From: Xenopus tropicalis
Lineage: Eukaryota > Chordata > Amphibia > Anura > Pipidae
Direction: 5' to 3'
Assembly: GCF_000004195.4 (NCBI RefSeq)
Contig: NC_030683.2
Span: 734,106-798,105, forward strand
DNA length: 64,000 bases
Made by a program: the position numbers and the translations under genes. Positions within the stretch are counted from its first letter, which is position 1. Each line of letters begins with the position of its first letter. Shown piece after piece: positions 9,526 through 19,795 of this stretch. Under the pieces are notes generated by a model. That model did no database searches and had not been told where the DNA came from. It worked only from the letters and a program-made list of their open reading frames with translations.

Positions 9526-10616
9526 GAACCTGAGATCAGGAACCCAAGCGCAGGATGAGCACAGTTGAGGGGTTAAGCCCCTATTATTGTCAGTGCTGGG
9601 CAGCAGGGGGGCACAATACTGGGCAATAACCCCTGGGACTGTGTGTGTGTTGCCCCCAGGGCACAATAGAGCCCTGACAGCTCTGTTGGTCGGGGCAGTT
9701 GCACGTCAGCAGGGTGGTTCCCTCTCTTTGCGCTGATTGGACGCATTTGGGGCACTAACCAAGTACATTTGCCATTCATTATTCCTTAGGAGCTTACCGG
9801 AGCCCAGTTAAACTGTCAGCTCTGACTGCCAAACGGCTACTTCCCCCCCCCCCCCCAGGAACTATACTGTGCTCTTGGGTTGCGGAATGGGGTCACTAAT
9901 TGGGGTGCAAAGGGGCCGCTCCTCCTTACAGAGACACAGGAGCCCCACATATAAAGGGGGGCAGTAAGGTGGGCTGGGGCCATTAGGGCACAGGTCTCCC
10001 CTGTATTCTTTTCCCCCTTTTCTATCATAGAGAATAAACCATGATCCTGGCTCCTCAGACTGAATCGCCCCTACAGAAACAGCGGGTTTGGGGGACATTG
10101 AGAGGCGAACAACACTCCCCGGGGAATGTTTACACCCACATGTGAAGTCTGACAACAAGAAATTAACCCTTCCCTCGCTGATCAGCCCTGTAACGATGCC
10201 AGGTAGAGCTCGGCAGAGCCATCAGCCATAGCTGTGGTACAGCGTGCACATACACACTGGGAAGGCACTGACATTGCTCTGCCCACTCTTCAAGCCCCAG
10301 GGCACAGACTGGACCTCTTCCCTGCAGTACCCACAGCCCACCTGGGGGCCCCAGCCTTGGGCACTAACACTGCAGGCTGTCGGGACAAGTCAGAGCCTTG
10401 CAAAAAATATTGGCATAAGCAGCTCATAATGAGAAATGTGTGGCAAGCAACTTGCCTGGCCAGGGGGGGGGTAAGTACGTTTAACCTGCACTGCTGCAAA
10501 TACAGCCACAGTCATTCTTCCCTGAGGCAGCCGCTTTTCTGTCCGTCACAGGCAGCGTCGACACCTTCCTGAATGATCAAATCTCTGCAGTTTGTTTTCT
10601 GATCTGCGCTTTATGT
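9526..10616. other. Intergenic single-copy-looking DNA
   Basis: No recognised gene. A frame at 10234-10470 ends at a perfect GTAAGT (10470 region) after GCCAGGGGGGGG and is preceded by GGTACAG; this is noted as a weak exon candidate only. Poly-C lies near 9843-9857. Confidence 0.4.
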
Positions 10617-10735
10617 TGTTGCATTCATTCTCAGTCACCTTTTTTGCCATCACACGGAGTCGCTTTACTGCATTACAGTTCACTCTTTCCATCGCACGGA
10701 GTCGCTATACATGCATTACACAGTCATTTTTTTTC
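10617..10735 (+). repeat. Short about 50-bp duplication
   Basis: CCATCACACGGAGTCGCTTT near 10650 and CCATCGCACGGAGTCGCTAT near 10690 are followed by TGCATTACA and CAGTCA blocks. This gives two and a half copies immediately before the large array. Confidence 0.6.
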
Positions 10736-10737
10736 AT

Positions 10738-12826
10738 TGTCTGTGTGTGCCTACTCTAACCTCCCTACCCTGCCCTGGGTGCCATACTCTGCCTGCCCTT
10801 GCTGCCTGTGGTGCCATACTCTTATGCTGTCCTACCCGCCTGTGTGTGCCATACTCTGCCTGCCCTATTGCTGCTCTGTGTGGTGCCATTACTCTCCATG
10901 CCCTACCCTGCCTGTGTGTGCCATACTCTGCCTGCCCTTATGCTGCCAGTGTGTTGCCATTGACTCTGCCGCCCTACCCCTGCCTGTGTGCCATCACTTA
11001 GCCTGCCCTATGCTGCTGTGTGTTGCCCAACCTCTGCCTGCCCTATGCTGCCGTGGTGCCATACTCTGCCTCCTTATGCCTGCCTGTGATGGTGGCATAC
11101 TCTGCCTGCCCGTTGCTGCCTGTCGTAGTGCCAACTCTGCCTGCCCTAGGTGCCTGCCTGTGTGTTGCCATACTCTTGCCTGTCCTATGCTGCCTGTGTG
11201 CCATACTCCTACCTGCCCATGCTGCCTGTGTGGTGCCATACTCTGCGCCCATTACCCTGCCTGGTGTGCCCATTACCTGCCTGCCCTATGCTGCCTGTGT
11301 TACCATACATCTGCCTTGCCCTTATGCTGCCTGTTGTGCCATACTCTTACCTGCCCTACCCTACCTGTTGTGTGTGCCATTACTCTGCCTGCCCTATGCC
11401 ACCAGTGTGTGCATTACTCTGCCTGCCCCTATGCTGCCTGTGTGTGCCATACTCTTACCATGCCCTATGCACCTGTGTGCCATACTCGCCTCGCCCTATG
11501 CTTGCCTGTGTGCCATACTCTGCCTTTTTGCCCCTATGCGCCTGTGTGGCCATACTCTACCTCTGCCCTACCTGCCTTGTGCTGCTCATACTCTGCCTGC
11601 CCTATGCTTGCCTGTGTGTGCCGTACTCTACCTGCCCTACCTGCCTGTGTTCCATACTCTACCTGCCCTTATGCTGCCAGTGTGCCATACTCTGCCTGCC
11701 CTACTCCTAGCCTGTGTGTGCCATTACTCGCGCCCTTTGCTGCCTGTGTGTGCCATACTCTGCCTGCCTATGCTTGCCATGTGTGCCATACTCTGCCTGC
11801 CTATGCTGCTGGTGGATAACTCTGCCTGCCCTATGCTGAAAGTGTTGCCTTTACTCTACCTTGCCCTATTGCTGCCTGGTGTGCCTACTCTGCCTGCCCT
11901 ATGCTGCCTGTGTGTGCCATACTCTGGCCTGTCCTATGCTGCCCCCTGTGTGTGCCACATCTACCTGCCCTATTGCTGACCTGTGTTGTGCCATACTCTG
12001 CCTGCCCTACCCTGCCTGTGTGTGCCATTACTCTGCCTGCCCTACCTGGCCATGTGTGTACCATAGCGCTGCCTTGCCCTATGCTAGCGGTGCCATATCA
12101 CTGCCCTATGCTGCCTGTGTGTTCATACTTCTGCCTGCCCTACCCTGCCTGTTGTGTGCCATTATCTCTGCCTGCCTACCCTGCCTGGTGTGTACATGAC
12201 TCTGCCTTTCCCTATGCTGCCTGTGTGTGCATTACTTCTAGCGCCCTACCCTGCCTGTGTTGCCAATACTCTGCCTGCCCTATGCTGCTGTGTGGGCCAT
12301 ACTCTACCTGCCCTTACCCGCCTGTGTGGCCATCTCTGCTGCCCTATGCCACCAGTGTTTCCCTACTCGCCTGCCCTATGCTGTGTGTGATGTCCCTATC
12401 TGCCTGTCCCTATGCTGCTGTGTGTGCCATTCTCTGCCTGCCCTACTCCTGCCTGTGTGTGCCATACTCTGCCTGCCCTAATGTGCCTGTGTGTTGCCTA
12501 TTACTCTGCCTTTGCCCTTACTCTCCTTGTCGTGTGCATTAACTCTGCCTGCCCTACCCTGCCTGTGTGTGCCATACTCTCCTCCCTATGCTGCGTGTGT
12601 GTCCCCAGACTCTGCCTGCCTATCTGCCTGTGTGTGCCATTACTCTGCCTGCCTATGCTGCCTGTTGTGTGACCATTAGCTCTGGCCTGCCCTTACCCTG
12701 CCTGTGTGTGCCATACTCTGCCTTGCCCATATCTGCCTGTTGTGCCCATACTCTGCTGGCCCTACCCTGCCTGTGTGTGCCATACTCTGGCTCCCTATGC
12801 TGTCTGTGTGTGACGTATCCTCACAG
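10738..12826 (+). repeat. 34-bp minisatellite (TGCCATACTCTGCC family), indel-rich
   Basis: The consensus is TGCCATACTCTGCCTGCCCT plus ATGCTGCCTGTGTG, about 62 copies. Scattered one-base insertions and losses are in almost every unit. The same family recurs inverted at 13420 and direct at 34300. Confidence 0.93.
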
Positions 12827-12842
12827 TTGAGCACAACCATTT

Positions 12843-13018
12843 GGTTTTCTTACTACCACCATTAATGTGGGTGTGGTCATAAAAGCTTTGAGATAACATT
12901 GGTTGGTTTGAAAGTGGTGCAGTTTAAAAAAAGGGGAGTGGGTCTTTCCATTACGGCCTCCCACCATGTAGGACCAAAAAAATCCTGGCCCTCGGTACCA
13001 CAGAAGTTGGACACCATT
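12843..13018 (-). mobile_element. Interspersed repeat copy A (foldback/hAT-like non-autonomous element)
   Basis: GGGAGTGGGTC, CCTCCCACCATGTAGGACC and CCTCGGTACCACAGAAGTTGGACA match the equivalent blocks at 13955-14205 (same strand) and 33983-34260 (opposite strand). On the - strand it would begin GTGTCCAACTTCTG, resembling the CAGTGCTGTCAACTTCT end of copy C. The family is not named with certainty. Confidence 0.6.
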
Positions 13019-13107
13019 GCTATATAGACTATAGAGTCTAAGAGCCGTAACCAATCACTATGAATTACAGAAGTAGTAGAGCCCTAACCAATCAATATTA
13101 GACCCAA

Positions 13108-13400
13108 GTGCTGTCCAAACTTGGCGGCCCGCGGCCGCATCGGCCCGCGACCCCCCTCTGTGTGCGCCCCCCCACCTGTCTGCTGCTTTAGATGGCTTAC
13201 CTTGAGTAAGCTTTAAATGGTATCAGTACTGAGATAACGGCCCCTGCATGTTCTCACCTTCAATTCAGCTGTATCCCCCTTATGTTTAAATATGTAATCC
13301 CCTTGTGTTTTCACCCCTTTTTATACCTTGCATGTTCAACCCTTGCAGGTTCACACCTCAGGCTGCAGACTGAATCACTCCCATTGTTTCACTGCTCACC
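13108..13400 (+). mobile_element. Probable terminus of a second interspersed element (hAT-like end)
   Basis: GTGCTGTCCAAACTTGGCGG, then GCCCGCGGCCGC.. and a polypyrimidine-rich body, lies between two minisatellite families. GTGCTGTCC is shared with the end of the copy A/B/C family. No transposase frame is visible, and the boundaries are uncertain. Confidence 0.4.
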
Positions 13401-13419
13401 TCAGACATAGTACTGTAGC

Positions 13420-13800
13420 AGAGTATGCACATACAGCCAGCAATAGGGCAGTAGTATGGCACACACAGGCAGCATAGGTCAGAGGTTATGCAACACACAG
13501 GAAGGGTTTAGGCCAGGCAGAGTATGCACATCCACAGCAGGGTAGCGCAGGAGAGTATGGCACACAAGAGCAGATAGGAAGGCAGAGTATGGCACACACA
13601 GGCAGCATAGGTCAGGGAGGGTATGGCTGACACACGGAAGGTTATGGGCAGCAGAGTATGCACCACACAGCAGTGTTATGGCAGCAGAGTATGGCACACG
13701 ACAGAGCAGCATAGGAAGGCAGAGTATCCACACAGCAGGAGGACAGGCAGAGTATAAGCACACACAACAGCATAGGACAGGCAGAGTGCTGCCTGTGTGT
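13420..13800 (-). repeat. Inverted array of the 34-bp TGCCATACTCTGCC family
   Basis: Units here read GGCACACACAGGCAGCATAG and GGCAGAGTAT, the reverse complement of the 10738-12826 unit. About 11 noisy copies are present. At about 13785-13815 the orientation flips to direct (GTGTGTGCCATACTCTG). Confidence 0.88.
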
Positions 13801-13954
13801 GCCATACTCTGTTTGCCTATGCTGAATTGTGGGGGTGAAACCTGGCAGGGTTTGCTGTAGGAGTTTTGTTAAGCAGTTGGAAATAGCATTAAATGTCCCC
13901 TAAGTAATTATGTACTGGGTGTTGCTGTGCTATCCACAGGGAGGAGAGCATATG

Positions 13955-14205
13955 GATTTAAGGGTATATCTTAGTTCATGACATAATTCTTTCACATTAT
14001 GAATGCTGGTTGATATTCCCCACAGAAGGACCAAGCATTGGGATTTTGCCGTGCTACACCATTGTGATAAAGATAGGTGTGGTTTGAAGTGGGTGTGTTT
14101 GCCAAAAAGGGAGTGGTCAAAACTGGCTTCCATTAGCGCCTCCCACCAGTATCGAGAGAAATTCCGGTCCCTCGGCACCGTAGAAGTTGGACAAGCATTT
14201 TGCAT
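13955..14205 (-). mobile_element. Interspersed repeat copy B
   Basis: The reverse complement runs from TTGTCCAACTTCTACGGTGC through ACCACTCCC, CACCCACTTC and ATCACAATGG to AAGAATT and TATGTCAT. It matches copy C over about 240 bp with the same block order. It is directly followed by the CCAAT-rich array. Confidence 0.7.
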
Positions 14206-15335
14206 AGACTAATTAGTAAGACCCTAACCAATTCACTATAGACTATAGAGAGTAAGCCCTAACAATACTATAGACTATAAGTAAGAGCCGCTTAACCAAT
14301 CACTATGAACTTACAGAGTAAGAGCCCTAACCAATCACTATAGACTATAGGAGTAAAGCCCTAACCAATCACTATGAATGTACAGAGTAAGAGCCCTAAC
14401 CAATCACTATAGACATATACGAGTCTAAGAGCCCTAACCAATCACTAAGACTATAGGAGTAAGAGCCGCTAACCAATCACTATTGACTATAGAGAGGAAC
14501 GAGCCTAAACCAACTCACTATGAATACAGAGTAAGAGACCCTAAACCATCACTAATAGGACTATTAGAGTAAAAGCCCTAACCAATCACTATGAACTTAC
14601 TCAGAGTAAGAGGCCTAACCAATCACTATAGACTATAGAGTAAGAGCGCCTAACAATCACTAGTGAATTACAGAGTAAAGCAGCCCTAAACCAATCACTT
14701 ATAAGGACTATAAGTAAGAGCCCTAACCAATCACTATGAATTCAAGAGTAGAGCCCTAACCAATCACCTATAGACTATAGAGTAAAAGCCCTTAACAATC
14801 ACTATAGGATATAGAGTAAGAGCCCTAACCCCAATCACTATGACTATAGAGTTAAGAGCGCCTACAATCACTATGAAATTACAGAGTAAGACCCCTAACC
14901 AATCACTATAGACTATCAGAGTAAGAGCCCTAACCAATCACTATAGACTTACAGAGTAAGAGCCCTAAACCATTCACTTATGAATTACAGAGTGAAGAGC
15001 CCTAACCAAAATCACTATAGACTATAAGTAAAAGCGCCTAAAACCAACATCCACTATGAATTACAAGAGTAAGAGCCCTAAACAATCACTATGAATTTAC
15101 GAGTAAGAAGCCCTAACCAATCACTGAGACTTATTAGAGTACAGAGCCTACCAATCACTATAGACTAAGAGTAAGAGCCCTAACAATCACTCATACTATA
15201 GAGTAAAAGCCTAACCAATTCACTATAGACTATAGAGTTAAGAGCCCTAACCAATCACTATAGACTATAGAGTAAGAGCCCAACCAATCACTATTAGACT
15301 AGAGAGTAAAGCCCTAACCAATCACTATAAGACAT
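14206..15335 (+). repeat. 34-bp CCAAT-rich array with alternating dimer units, indel-rich
   Basis: Units are CACTATAGACTATAGAGTAA or CACTATGAATTACAGAGTAA, each followed by GAGCCCTAACCAAT. The two forms often alternate. About 33 noisy copies are present. A short outlier with the same units sits at 13020-13100. Confidence 0.93.
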
Positions 15336-16095
15336 GCCTTGGGAGTTGGGACAGTGTTCCACCATTGGTGCAAAGACAGGGAGCCCCGAGCTTGAGGTTG
15401 CCCCCACTGGGGGCAGTGTTACCCATGTTACCCCCAGTCATTGCGGGAGGCCACTGCCCCCTCTGTGGGGAATTGCTGAGCTGCCATTTTGGGAAGTAGA
15501 GTAAATGAGTGGGCACTTGGGTGAAGTGTATATGCTGGCACAGTGTGATAGGGCGCCACGCGTGTGCCACGTCCCTATTGGTTGTACATGACTGGCATCA
15601 ACTTCTAAAGTCGCAACAGTGCTCAGCCAATTCACGTTTCCATGTTTGTATAAGTGACAGTTGAGCGTACCACTTCCCACCAACCCGTAGCCACAGCCAG
15701 TGTTTCATCATAGAGCCACGATAGACAGCGCCCCCACGAGAGAGGAAATCGAAACCTCTGGGTGGAAACAATGCCATGAGGGGGGGCGGAACCAGCCGAG
15801 GCTCATTTGCTGCGAACACAAGGTGCTGGTGGCAGTCACTCTCAGGCTAAAATCAAGGGCAAATAAAAACTGTCAGTTCTTCCCTTTCCCTCACAGCAGA
15901 TTGGGCCTGGGCTGGAATGAAACGTCTCTCTCTCACACGTCGAAGCCTCTATTTGCTCTCCTCGGCAATCGATTATGGTGCCCTAATTGCATTTGAAAGG
16001 TCCTATAAATAGCCCTGGAGTTCTCTGCACTCGCCCAATGACGACGGGAGTGGACTTGCACTATTGCCCTGCACTGCGGCACTTGGGGCCAAATT
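15336..16095. other. Single-copy-looking intergenic island
   Basis: No gene recognised. The right end (about 15935-16040) is related to a stretch at 18870-18975 (see findings). The sequence looks free of indel noise. Confidence 0.45.
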
Positions 16096-16099
16096 CCTG

Positions 16100-17235
16100 C
16101 CCATGCAAGGGAGTTCAAGGCTTTTGGGCAAGGGAGTCTCAAAGGCTTTGGCAAGGAGCTCCAAGGCTTTGGCAAGGGATCTCAAGCTTTGGCAAGGGGA
16201 TTCTCAAGGCTTTGGGCAAGAGGAGTCTCTAGGCTTTGGCAAGGGAGTCTCAAGGCTTTGGGCAAGGGAGTCTCAGCTTTGGGCCAAGGGTCTCAAGGCT
16301 TTTGGCAAGGGGAGTCTCTAGGCTTTGGCAAAGGGGAGTCTCAAGGCTGTTGGGCAAGGGAGTCTCAAGGCTTTGGGCAATGGCAGTCTCAGGCTTTGGG
16401 CAAGTGGAGTCTCCAAGGCTGATTGGCAAGGGACTCTAGCTTTTGGGCAAGGGAGTCTCTGGGCCTTGGGCAAGGGGAGTCTCTGGCTTTGGGCAAGGGA
16501 GTCTCTGGCCTTGGGCAAGGGAGTCTCTAGGCTTTCGGGCAATGCGGATCTCTAGGCCTTGTCAAGGAGTCTCAACGGCTTTGGGCAAGCGGGATCTCTA
16601 GGCTTGGGCAAGGGGTCTCTAGGCTTGGGCAAGGGAGTCTCAAGGCTTTGGGCAAGGGAGTCTCTGGCTTTGGCAAGGGGAGTCTCAAGGTTTTGGGCCA
16701 AGGGGAGTCTCAAGGCATGGGCAAGGAGTCTTAGGCTTTGGGCAAGGGACTCTAGGCTTGTGGGGCAAAGGGGAGTCTCAGGGCTTGGGCAAGGGAGTCT
16801 TAGGCTTTGGGCAAGGGGAGTCCTAGCCTTGGGCAAGGGAAGTCTCTAGGCCTGGCAGGGAATGTCTCAAAGCTTTGGGCAAGCGGAGTCTACTAGCTTT
16901 GGGCAAGGGAGTCCTAGCCTTGGGCAAGGGGATCTCTAGGCTTTGGGCAAGGGGAGTTCTAGGCCTTGGGCAAGGGGATCTCAAGGCTCTTGGCAAGGGA
17001 GTCTCATTAGGCTTTGGCAAGGGGAGTCTCATAGGCCTTGGCAAGGGAGTCTTCTAGCTGCAAGGGGTAGTCTCTAGGCCTTGGGCAAGCGGGAGTCTCA
17101 AAGCTTGGGCAAGGGGAGTCTCTAGGCTTTGGGCAAGGAGGCTCTAGGCCTTGGGCAAGGGAGTCTCTTAGGCCTTGGGCAAAGGGGTCTCTAGCCTGGC
17201 AAGGGAGTCTTGGCTTGGGAAGGGGAGTTCTTGAA
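16100..17235 (+). repeat. About 23-bp G-rich minisatellite, indel-rich
   Basis: The unit is GGGCAAGGGGAGTCTCTAGG plus CTTT or its CAAGG variant, about 48 copies with many one-base changes. Confidence 0.93.
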
Positions 17236-17752
17236 CCAAGTATATAGAATAGTGACGGGGGAAATGACGGGCTGAAGCTCTTAATGGCGCAGCTTTCACA
17301 GATTGTAACAATGCAAATGGTTAGGGCAGGTAAAACCCCCTAATGGAAGTGCAAGCTCCGCTCCTGTTGCATAATACAAACAGCTGCCAGTTTGGGCAAG
17401 TAATAATAACGAGGGATAATACCAGATGCTACTGGGCAAATGTGCTGTCCGGGCATCATGGGAAGCAAGTTATTGAGCGAATCTTCCCTGGTATGTACCA
17501 AACCTTCAGCTTCTTCAGTCCAAACTGGTACGAACCCTGCATATCCCTTAATATATCCTCTCCCACTGACCAATCACAGTGCGCAATGGAACCCACAGGA
17601 GCCACACGTGGAAACGCAAAGAGTGACTGCTGTGGGTCATCAGAGACAGCTGTTACCGCGAGAGGGCAAAATGTATGCTGAACGTGTTCCAGACCCTGGG
17701 TACAAGCGGCCCAGGGCCCATTAAGCGTGCAGGGAAATGAGTCGCTTTCGTG
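17236..17752. other. Single-copy-looking intergenic island
   Basis: No gene or named element recognised. A CCAATCACA motif occurs near 17570. Frames are short and lack splice context. Confidence 0.4.
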
Positions 17753-18832
17753 TCGTGTAAAAGTGGGTATAAGGGGTGTAGATGGGTGTAAGTGGCGTAA
17801 TGGGCCGTAGTGGTGTAATGTTGTGTAAGTTGCCGTAAGTGGTATAAGTGCTGTTAAGTGGAGTAAGTGGTGTAAGTCTGATGTAAGGTGTGTGTAAGTG
17901 GGTGTAAGTGTGTGTAAGTGGGTGTAAGTGTTTAAGTGTGTTAAGTGGGTATAAGTTGGTTGTAATGTGTGTAAGGGGTATAAAAGTGTGTGTAAGTGGG
18001 AGTAGTGGTGAAGGGGTGTAAGTGGGTGTAAGTGGGAAGTAAGGTGTTAATGGGTGTAAGTGTGTGTAAGTGGGTGTATGGTGTAAGTGTGTGTAAGTGT
18101 CTGTTAAGTGGGTGATGGGTTAACTTTGTCTGTAGTGGGTTATGTAAGTGGGTTTAAGTTGTGCTTTAAGTGTGTATGGGTGTAAGTGTGTAAGTGTGTG
18201 TTAATGGGTATAGTGTGTTAAGTGGAGTAAGTGGTGTAAGTGGTGTAAGTGGTGTAAGTGTGTGTAAGGGGTTGTGAAGTGGGGTAAGTGTGTGGTAATG
18301 GTCATAAGTGTGTTAGATGAGCGTATAGTGTGTATAAGTGGTATAAGGGTGTAATGGTTTGTAAGTGGGTTGTAAGGTTGTGTAAGTGTGTGTAAGTGAG
18401 GTGAATCATGTCTGTAATGGGTGTAAGTGGAGAAGTGGTGTAAGTGGGTGAAGTGTGTGTAAAGTCTGTTGTAAAGTGGTGTAAGTGGGCTATAATGGGT
18501 GTGTAAGTGGTGTAAGTGGTTAAGTGGGTGTAAGTGGTGTAAGTGTGTGTAAGTGGGTTAAGTGGGTGTAAGTGGGTAAGTGTGTGTAAGTGTGTGTTAA
18601 GTGTGTGAAGTGGTATAAGTATAAGTGGGTGTACGTGGGTTGTAAGTGGGTGTAAGTGTGTTAAGTGGGTAAGTGGTGAAGTGGGATAATGGGTATAAGT
18701 GGGTGTAAGTCGGGTTGAAGAGGTGTAAGTGGGTGTAGTGGGTTGTAGTGGTAATGGTGTAAGTGGGTGTAAAGTGGGTGGAAGTGGTATAAGTGGTAAG
18801 TGGAGTAAGTGGGTATAAGTGGAGTAAGTGTA
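17753..18832 (+). repeat. 8-10-bp GTGTAAGTG array
   Basis: Degenerate tandem units of GGTGTAAGT and GTGTGTAAGT, roughly 110 copies, with dense GTAAGT hexamers on the + strand. Irregular spacing reflects indel noise or true short-period drift. Confidence 0.93.
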
Positions 18833-18869
18833 TAGACAGACACCCCAGAAAAAGCTCATTCGTCCTCTA

Positions 18870-18985
18870 CTCACACCACGTGCGAAGCCTCTATTTGCCT
18901 CCTCGCAATCTTTTATTGGGCTAATGGCATTAAAGTCCTATAAATCAGCCCTGGAGTCCTCACTCGCAAGGGTAAATACTGAAAT
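18870..18985 (+). repeat. Second copy of the 15.94-kb sequence block
   Basis: GCGAAGCCTCTATTTGCCTC, AAAGTCCTATAAATCAGCCC and TGGAGTCCTCACTCGC correspond in order to TCGAAGCCTCTATTTGCTCT, AAAGGTCCTATAAATAGCCC and TGGAGTTCTCTGCACTCGCC at 15935-16040. Confidence 0.75.
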
Positions 18986-19034
18986 ACCCCGGAGGTCCAT
19001 TTGGCCCATCCCTGCTCATACCAAGGGTACCTTA

Positions 19035-19795
19035 GTGTGCAAGTGAGATAGCACATTTGATGTACGGGGGCATTAGTGCCCATGGCATGGGGAGATAGCA
19101 CATCTGTGTGGTACGGGGGGCATTAGTGGCCCATGGCATGCGAGACGATAGCACTCTGTGGGGTACGGGGGCATTAGTGCCCAGCACATAGGAGATGGCA
19201 TATCTGTGTGGGGTATGGTGAGGCATTAGTGCCCCAGCAGGGGGCTGGCACATCTGTGTGGGTATGGGAGCATTGGCCCAGGGATGGGAGCTGGCCAACA
19301 TCGTGTGGGTATGGGGGGCATTAGTGCCCATGGCTGGGGAGATGGCACATCTGTGAAGTATGGGCGGTGGCCATTAGTGCCCATGGAATGGGGAGCTGGC
19401 TAGATTCTGTGATAGTATTGGGGATAGTGACCAGGGCATGGGAACTGGCAATCTGTGATATATGGGGGCATATGCCCATGCATGGCAGATGGCACATCTG
19501 GGAAGATATGGGGGGCATAGTGCCCATGCATGGGAAGCTGGCACATCTGTGATAATATGGGGCATTATTGCCCATGGAATCGGGAGATGGCACACTGTGA
19601 GGGTATGGGGCATTAGTGCCCTTTGCATGGGGAGATAGCACATCTGTGAGGTATGGGGCATTAGTGCCATGCATGGGAGATAGCAACATCTTGTGAGGGT
19701 ATGGGGTATTAGTTTGCACCATGCATGGGGAGATAGCACTATCGTGAGGGTATGGGGGCATTAGTGCCATGGATGGGGAGCTGCACATCTGGATC
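19035..19795 (+). repeat. About 49-bp minisatellite, indel-rich
   Basis: Units combine GGGGCATTAGTGCCCATGGC with ATGGGGAGATAGCACATCTG and TGNGGTATG. About 15 copies are present. The unit contains an imperfect GGGCA..TGCCC palindrome around GCCCATGGGC. Confidence 0.92.

Noticed and set aside
10234..10475. Exon ending at GTAAGT after an open 80-codon frame
   Set aside because: No recognised domain, a weak acceptor, and a poly-G run at the donor. Kept only as a note in the intergenic entry.
13108..13400. Autonomous transposase gene
   Set aside because: Only terminus-like sequence is visible; no frame of useful length or catalytic motif.
14206..15335. Interstitial telomere (CCCTAA words)
   Set aside because: CCCTAACC occurs once per 34-bp unit and is never in tandem.
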